This document shows, piece by piece, positions 59,736 to 64,000 of a stretch of 64,000 bases of DNA. The translations under genes and the position numbers were made by a program. The first letter of the stretch is position 1, and each line of letters begins with the position of its first letter. The notes under the pieces were generated by a model that worked only from the letters and a program-made list of their open reading frames with translations, had not been told where the DNA came from and did no database searches. The stretch covers positions 1-64,000 of the forward strand of contig DASXVX010000050.1 in the NCBI GenBank assembly GCA_036504075.1. Reading direction: 5' to 3'. The DNA comes from DASXVX01 sp036504075. Its GTDB lineage: Bacteria; Bacillota; Sulfobacillia; Symbiobacteriales; Symbiobacteriaceae.

Positions 59736-60014
59736 TCAACTCCCCCACGGTCTCTGTGCCGGGCAGAAGCCTTCAGCCTTCTCGGGCAGGATCAGCTTTC
59801 TTGCCCTTCTGTCCACATTTGCATGAACGAGCCGCCCCAAAGGCTGCAAGAACGGATGGAAGGGGGATGAACCCCCCGATTTTGGGGTGATTTTAGCCAC
59901 AGCCTGCAAAAGCGGACAGAACCAGGGGCGTCCGCCCGAGCGGACCAAGTCGCCTCGCACCACCGTCTCATCCCGGGAGGTGTAGGCGATCATCTCCTCG
60001 AAGTTGTAGTGCAT
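59736..60014 (-). CDS. Doubtful small protein
   Basis: 92 codons starting MHYNFEEMIAYTSRDETVVRG. No ribosome site and no recognised family; the C-terminal half is low in information. It may be a remnant. Confidence 0.25.
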   Translation of the reverse strand: MHYNFEEMIAYTSRDETVVRGDLVRSGGRPWFCPLLQAVAKITPKSGGSSPFHPFLQPLGRLVHANVDRRARKLILPEKAEGFCPAQRPWGS

Positions 60015-60103
60015 CATCCCGGCTGCAGCCGCCCCGCCGACCACCCGGCCGCAGACGACGGAGAGCCCCGGTTATGCCGCTTAAGAAATGGAGGAATGCG
60101 CCA

Positions 60104-60343
60104 ATGAAGACGTTCTATTTCATCGGGGGGCCGATACAGGGTAAGGCCGACGAGTTCTTCTCCCGCCTTGCCCAGATCGGCGGTCCCCCGCCCAGCTGGA
60201 CGATATACCCACACGCCGCCAAGGACGGTAAGGCACTCCACCTCGTCCAGGCGGCCTCGCAGCAGGAAATCCTCGATCACCTCAAGCAGTTCGTCGACAT
60301 CTATGAGCGCACCGAGATCGTAGAGGTCGTGCAAAGACCGTAG
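60104..60343 (+). CDS. Small alpha/beta-barrel-like protein (DUF3303-like pattern)
   Basis: 79 aa. The start at 60104 has GGAGG 8 nt upstream. The order GGPPPSWTIYPHA...GKALHLVQAASQQEILDHLKQFVDIYERTEIVEV resembles the small dimeric DUF3303-type fold (GxPPPxG, then LVEAxD). The function is unknown. It lies in the right segment of the ftsH element. Confidence 0.65.
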   Translation: MKTFYFIGGPIQGKADEFFSRLAQIGGPPPSWTIYPHAAKDGKALHLVQAASQQEILDHLKQFVDIYERTEIVEVVQRP

Positions 60344-60403
60344 CCGGCGTGCTGCCCTCTGCCCGGAGTGCGGGCAGACGGTCGTGATGCAGAGACCCCT
60401 TGC

Positions 60404-60562
60404 TTATTCCGGCCCGGGGCGCTTCGGCGCAACGCGCAGATGCTCCGCAACCGCCCGGGTAAAGGCGCTATGTAAGACTGCGATCCCGCGGCGATACCGC
60501 TCCGGATCATACACGCTCGGCAGAATCGTGATCCTGACCTTTGGGCCATTTTCTCTGCGCAT
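60404..60562 (-). CDS. 52-aa protein next to recombinase B
   Basis: Start at 60562 behind GGGAGGGG. It contains PKVRITILPSVYDPERYRRGIAVL, then a helix and a basic tail. It matches the 52-aa protein beside recombinase A in length and in the SVYxP(x5)GI pattern, and lies downstream of LSR B on the same strand. Candidate directionality factor. Confidence 0.65.
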   Translation of the reverse strand: MRRENGPKVRITILPSVYDPERYRRGIAVLHSAFTRAVAEHLRVAPKRPGPE

Positions 60563-60742
60563 GTGCGCCCCTCCCAGGCGGTGGCCGAACTCCCGCTGCA
60601 CCTAGCTTGCCCTTCGGCGACGCGCAGTTACCCGGCCGAGGTCCCTCGCGGCACCAACACTGGATTGACCAAACGGGCGAAGAAAAGACCGAGGTAACCC
60701 CTCGGTCTGTCACATTGCACGTATCGGCGTTCGACGGTGAGG

Positions 60743-62350
60743 CTAGCTCGCCGCCCCCGCCACCGTCGACACCAGCACATCCGTCCGGAACGAAATCTTG
60801 ATGTCGATCTCGTTCGGATTCTTGACCCCCTTCGGGGCGCTGCTCTTCTCCTGGTAAATCAGCACCGTGTCGATCACGTCATGCAGCACCTGCTTCAGAT
60901 TCTCCGGGCTCAACGACTCCCACACGTCGATCCGGGCGGCAATGGCCTCCAGGTGCCCGACATCGACCGTGGCCGTCTTCGCCCCCGTCAGCGCCCTCCG
61001 GGCCGCCTCCAGCAGCGAAGCGACCCGGGCCTTCTCCCCCTCCACCCGCTCCGTCAGTCGGCCGTATGTCTTCCCATCCAGGTCACCCTTGAAGTAGTCA
61101 TCCTCCAGCTTGGCCATCCGCTTCTCCAGCTCCGCCAGCTCCGCCTCCCGGGTGGCCACCACGTGCGCCTTCTCGGCCACATCCGCCGCAATCGTCTCCG
61201 CCACCATTTGCACGTGCTGCCGGACACTCTCGCCCGAAAGCCGCTGCTTGACCTCGTTCAGCACAATCTCCTCCAGCATGGGCGCCCCCATGAGCGCACA
61301 GTCGCAGGTCCGGAGCGAAATCCGGCCCAGGCAGGAGTAGTACCGCTTGTCCGATCCCTGCTTGCCGTTGATCGGCTGGCCGCACTTGCCGCACCGGGCG
61401 ATCCCGGACAGCAAGTAAAGGCTGGCGATCGCTCGCGGATGCATCCCCCGCCGCTCCGCCCGCAGCCGGCGCACCCGCTCCCACTCCGCCGGTGCGATCA
61501 ACGGCGGGACGACCCCAGCCACGACGTAGGTCGGCTCGTCGTGCAGCTTCCGCTTCTCGCCCAGCTTGAGCGAGCTCATGCCGTAGCGATAGGTGCCGGC
61601 GTAGGTCGGGTTGTCCAGGATGCGGGAAATCGTGGAGGTCCGCCAGCGGTCGGCGCCCTGGGGCGACGGAATCCCCTCCATGCTGAGCCGTTCCGCCAGT
61701 AGCGCCGTACTCGCCCCGTTCAGATAGTCCAGGAAGATCCGCCGGGCGATGGCCGCCGGGCCCGTGAAGGCCTGCGTGGCCGGGTCAACCCCGTCGAACT
61801 CATACCCGCCCTCCGGGCTGCGCCGGTACCCGTAGATATACCTGTGCCCGGCGTTCCGCCCCTGCGAGGCCCGCTTCTTCTTGCCGCTCTGCGTGCGGTC
61901 CCGGATCACGTCCCGCTCGAACTCGGCGAAGGAGATCAGAATGTTGAAGATCATCTTCCCGACCGGCGATTCGGTGTCGAACCGCTCCGCCGTGGAGAAC
62001 AGGCTGCAGCGGCCGTACCACTCCTCGCGGACCAGCTTGACGCAGTCGACCACCCGGCGGCTGAGGCGGTCCAGCTTGTACACCACAACCGCCTGGACCT
62101 CGCCGTCGTCGACCGCCTTCCGGAGCCTGGCCAGCGCCGGCCGTTCCACGTTGCCGCCGGAGTAGCCGTCATCGACGAAAACCAGGTCCGGATTGAAGGT
62201 CCAGTGCTGACTGAGGATGAAATACTGACAGGACTCCGTCTGCACCTCAAGCGTGGTGCCGCTCTCCTGCTCGTCGGTCGACCACCGGACATAAATGGCC
62301 ACTTTCCCGGAATCGATGGCCGAAGTGCCGAATATTGTCATCGCCCCCAT
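60743..62350 (-). CDS. Large serine recombinase B, ftsH element
   Basis: 535-aa LSR of the same subtype as C1, C2 and D. It shows VAIYVRWSTDEQESGTTLEVQ, FVDDGYSGGNVERPALAR and VVYKLDRLSRRVVDCVKLV. The recombinase domain has IYGYRRSPEGG and ISRILDNPTYAGTYRYG, the zinc ribbon is GIARCGKCGQPI...YYSCLGR, and a coiled coil lies near residues 375-450. It starts 42 bp inside the right core B. The first ATG (62350) and a second (62341) are both possible starts. Confidence 0.93.
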   Translation of the reverse strand: MGAMTIFGTSAIDSGKVAIYVRWSTDEQESGTTLEVQTESCQYFILSQHWTFNPDLVFVDDGYSGGNVERPALARLRKAVDDGEVQAVVVYKLDRLSRRVVDCVKLVREEWYGRCSLFSTAERFDTESPVGKMIFNILISFAEFERDVIRDRTQSGKKKRASQGRNAGHRYIYGYRRSPEGGYEFDGVDPATQAFTGPAAIARRIFLDYLNGASTALLAERLSMEGIPSPQGADRWRTSTISRILDNPTYAGTYRYGMSSLKLGEKRKLHDEPTYVVAGVVPPLIAPAEWERVRRLRAERRGMHPRAIASLYLLSGIARCGKCGQPINGKQGSDKRYYSCLGRISLRTCDCALMGAPMLEEIVLNEVKQRLSGESVRQHVQMVAETIAADVAEKAHVVATREAELAELEKRMAKLEDDYFKGDLDGKTYGRLTERVEGEKARVASLLEAARRALTGAKTATVDVGHLEAIAARIDVWESLSPENLKQVLHDVIDTVLIYQEKSSAPKGVKNPNEIDIKISFRTDVLVSTVAGAAS

Positions 62351-62391
62351 CCGCAGGCTGTAGATACGGAGTATAGCATATGGGAGCGTCC

Positions 62392-62396
62392 ATGAA
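62392..62396. other. Attachment core B, host fragment 1 junction
   Basis: ATGAA (TTCAT on the coding strand). Element end gggagcgtcc mirrors ggcgtctatg-type sequence beside 56794. Confidence 0.88.
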
Positions 62397-62909
62397 GATA
62401 ATCGCCGACGGCTTCTTTTCCCGCCGGGCGGTCTCCCGCGCCTTGCGGAAGAGGTCCCGCACCCGCTGGGCGCCTACGCCGGCGTACATCTCCACGAAAT
62501 CCGAGCCGGCGCCGGCCAGGAAGACCGAGCCCGTATGATGGGCCGCCGCCTTGGCCAGCAGCGTCTTGCCGGTGCCCGGCGGGCCGGTCAGCAGGACGCC
62601 TTTGAGCGGGCGAATGCCCATGTGCTTGATTTGCTCCCGGTTCATGATGAACTCAATGGCCTCCAGCAGCTCCTTCTTCGCTGCCGACTGGCCGCCGATA
62701 TCTTCAAATTTGACGCCCGGCACCACCGCCGACGATGCGTTATGCACCTTGCGGGCGCCGGCGTTCTTGAGGCCGGCCGTCTGGGTCAGCATCAGCCCGA
62801 TGCCGGCGAGCAGCACCACGGGCATCACGTTGACGCCTCTGACGACCAGGTAGGCCATCAGCCCCACGCCGGCGCCGATTGCCAGTTCCATCACAGGCCA
62901 GCGTTTCAC
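62392..62909 (-). CDS. ftsH: Split ftsH-like gene, fragment 1 of 3 (N-terminal)
   Basis: GTG start at 62909 behind AAGGAGG, overlapping the upstream gene by 4 bp. Two closely spaced membrane segments (residues about 5-45) are followed by the AAA+ start VKFEDIGGQSAAKKELLEAI, Walker A GPPGTGKTLLAKA and pore loop SDFVEMYAGVGAQRVRDLF. It ends at SAIIF in the TTCAT core. As it stands, translation would continue about 48 codons into the element and stop at 62247. The gene lacks the large periplasmic domain of housekeeping FtsH, so it may be a paralogue. Confidence 0.92.
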
Positions 62910-63463
62910 AGCCCGATCCCTCCTTCAGGGTAGCGCACCGCACCTGCCGGCTGCGGGCGGTCGACGACACTATAGAGATACGCCCCGCTCCGGTCTTGCA
63001 GCTGGACGTACACCCGGTTGCTATCCACGTCTACCCGGGCGGTCATGCCGGCCTTGTTCGCTTCATCCATCACTTGGGTCCCCATGGCGGCGAACCGGCC
63101 GGTGGTCAGCGCCTCCTGAACGTACAGGTTGACCGGGCGATATGCCTCCGCCAGGGCCGGAGTCCGGCGGTCCTCCACTTTGAGGGTGTAGGGCGTGGAC
63201 TTGAGAATCCGCCCGGTGCCCTCGTCCAGCGCCTGATAGGCTGCTGCCAGGTCCGGCGTCGCCTTCAGACGTATCGTGATCACGTAACGGTCATCATTCC
63301 GGTCGACGTTGTATGACTCTACCGCCGGCGAGCCGGTGTATAGCGCTTTCAGGGGCTCTTCCCACATCCGGCTCTTCAGTACGAAGCCGGCCGCGAACAG
63401 CGCCACCAGGGTGGCCGCCATGGCAGCCACGACGACGGGCCAGCGTACATTCTGCAAGTTCAC
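62906..63463 (-). CDS. Membrane-anchored protein upstream of the ftsH-like gene
   Basis: 185 aa with one N-terminal membrane segment (WPVVVAAMAATLVALFAAGFVL) and an outer alpha/beta domain (VITIRLKATPDLAAAYQALDEG, RPVNLYVQEALTTGRFAAMG). It overlaps ftsH by 4 bp (GTGA). It is probably a partner or substrate adaptor of the short FtsH-like protease, which has no periplasmic domain of its own. Confidence 0.7.
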   Translation of the reverse strand: MNLQNVRWPVVVAAMAATLVALFAAGFVLKSRMWEEPLKALYTGSPAVESYNVDRNDDRYVITIRLKATPDLAAAYQALDEGTGRILKSTPYTLKVEDRRTPALAEAYRPVNLYVQEALTTGRFAAMGTQVMDEANKAGMTARVDVDSNRVYVQLQDRSGAYLYSVVDRPQPAGAVRYPEGGIGL

Positions 63464-63548
63464 TTCAAGCCTACCCCCTTCCGCCGGTCGTGTGATCGAT
63501 GAATTTTAAACGTTAAGCGTTATACGAGCGGATGCCATTATAACACGA

Positions 63549-63568
63549 AGCCGGGCTTGCGCCCGGCT
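63549..63568. terminator. Hairpin between small membrane operons
   Basis: Stem AGCCGGGC/GCCCGGCT, loop TTGC. The same AGCCGGGC stem core occurs in the terminator at 39007. Confidence 0.6.
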
Positions 63569-63598
63569 GTAAATGTTGGAGATCCTGGGTGGTCACCT

Positions 63599-63775
63599 CT
63601 ACACGGTAAGCATGGCCAGCAGCACCGGCACAGCCACGGCGGCGACGATCAGCACCGCCGTGCCGGCGGCCGCCCGGTAGCGGCGCCGGCGCCAGAACTT
63701 GTAGCCCTGGATGCCGGGGCCAATCGATACCAGAAGCCCCACGCCGACCATGGCCAGCCGGTCCCAGTCCTGCAT
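63599..63775 (-). CDS. Small two-segment membrane protein
   Basis: 58 aa: MQDWDRLAMVGVGLLVSIGP, a basic RRRR stretch, then a second hydrophobic stretch (AVLIVAAVAVPVLLAMLTV). The start at 63775 lies 1 bp after the stop of the preceding gene, with gGAGaa upstream. Function unknown. Confidence 0.6.
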   Translation of the reverse strand: MQDWDRLAMVGVGLLVSIGPGIQGYKFWRRRRYRAAAGTAVLIVAAVAVPVLLAMLTV

Positions 63776-63776
63776 G

Positions 63777-64000
63777 TCATTTCTCCTGTTTCTGCTGCAG
63801 CGGCGCCAACGTCAGGCCGAAGCGGCGGATGCGCATTTCGCTGGTGACTGTCACTTTCAGCTTGGGTACCTGGGTCCGCCAGTGGTAGCGGCTCCAGTCG
63901 TCCCAGGTGGCAAACCGGCTGCGGAAGCGAAGGCCGAACCCCACCGGGTCCGCTCCCCACTTGATCGTTTTGGCGAGCACCGACTGGACTTGCTGCTCCA
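63777..64000 (-). CDS. Unknown protein, C-terminal part (runs off the right edge)
   Basis: The frame is open to the window end and stops at 63777. Visible residues include KWGADPVGFGLRFRSRFATWDDWSRYHWRTQVPKL in pieces and a C-terminal LAPLQQKQEK. No family recognised. It is translationally linked to the 58-aa membrane protein. Confidence 0.6.
   Translation of the reverse strand, partial: EQQVQSVLAKTIKWGADPVGFGLRFRSRFATWDDWSRYHWRTQVPKLKVTVTSEMRIRRFGLTLAPLQQKQEK

Larger units (their letters stand above)
52680..62391. mobile_element. Composite two-recombinase element inside ftsH, with inverted host segment
   Basis: Two element segments (52680-56793 and 56874-62391, about 9.6 kb together) surround an 80-bp ftsH piece. 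LSR A starts 55 bp from the left end and LSR B 42 bp from the right end. Cargo: 52-aa ORFs beside each LSR, Flp-type pilin, threonine synthase, SDR with PadR regulator, lipoprotein cytochrome c and small unknown proteins. The host piece is inverted, so recombination at A cores inverts and then B cores excise, or the reverse. Joined A ends form an inverted repeat, arms CCACTGTTTGCGCTACCGAA and CCGCTGTTTACGCTACC. Confidence 0.88.

Overview
The window looks like chromosomal DNA from a high-GC, endospore-lineage Firmicute of the Symbiobacterium/Thermaerobacter type (inference). The evidence is high GC throughout, strong GGAGG ribosome sites, frequent GTG/TTG starts, the Firmicute gene order aroH-cmk-plsC-S1 with a BaiN-like flavoprotein nearby, recA-recX, and copper-amine-oxidase-N repeats on a large exported protein. 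No rRNA, tRNA or CRISPR array was seen.

Layout. 1-13.4 kb: IS66-type fragment, TetR regulator with a membrane ferredoxin, type 2 IPP isomerase and topoisomerase III, an intact secreted subtilase, a lone SIR2-domain protein, then S1, plsC, cmk and aroH. 13.5-28.6 kb: a second secreted subtilase gene (minus strand) cut into four pieces by three mobile elements, here called E, D and C. Each carries one or two large serine recombinases (LSRs) plus cargo: a tungsto-enzyme (AOR) operon in E, a methionine-salvage operon in D, recombinases only in C. 28.7-45 kb: flavoprotein, split TauE transporter, PLP enzyme, recA-recX-sbcD-split sbcC operon, coiled-coil proteins, two tandem paralogues of unknown function, DEAD helicase, mgsA, gap and a ROK regulator. 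45-51.6 kb: a giant exported LamG/metallopeptidase protein, cinA and a low-complexity protein. 51.7-62.9 kb: an ftsH-like gene broken into three pieces by a composite element with two LSRs. The 80-bp middle piece, which encodes the end of Walker B and what follows, is inverted relative to its flanks. 62.9-64 kb: small membrane-protein operon upstream of ftsH.

The main discovery is the set of recombinase-split protease genes. At every junction the two host pieces share a short core: ATAT, GGCTCAT, AACGG, TGGTT/AACCA and TTCAT/ATGAA. Joining the pieces through these cores gives exactly 2,568 nt (855 aa) for the subtilase and 1,572 nt (523 aa) for ftsH. Both are uninterrupted, with all catalytic motifs present. 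The joined element ends form imperfect inverted repeats like LSR attP sites. The ftsH arrangement can be restored only by two different site-specific events, one inversion and one excision. This resembles the sigK 'skin' type of gene interruption, but stacked several deep in two protease genes and carrying metabolic cargo. Whether excision is programmed cannot be seen from sequence alone.
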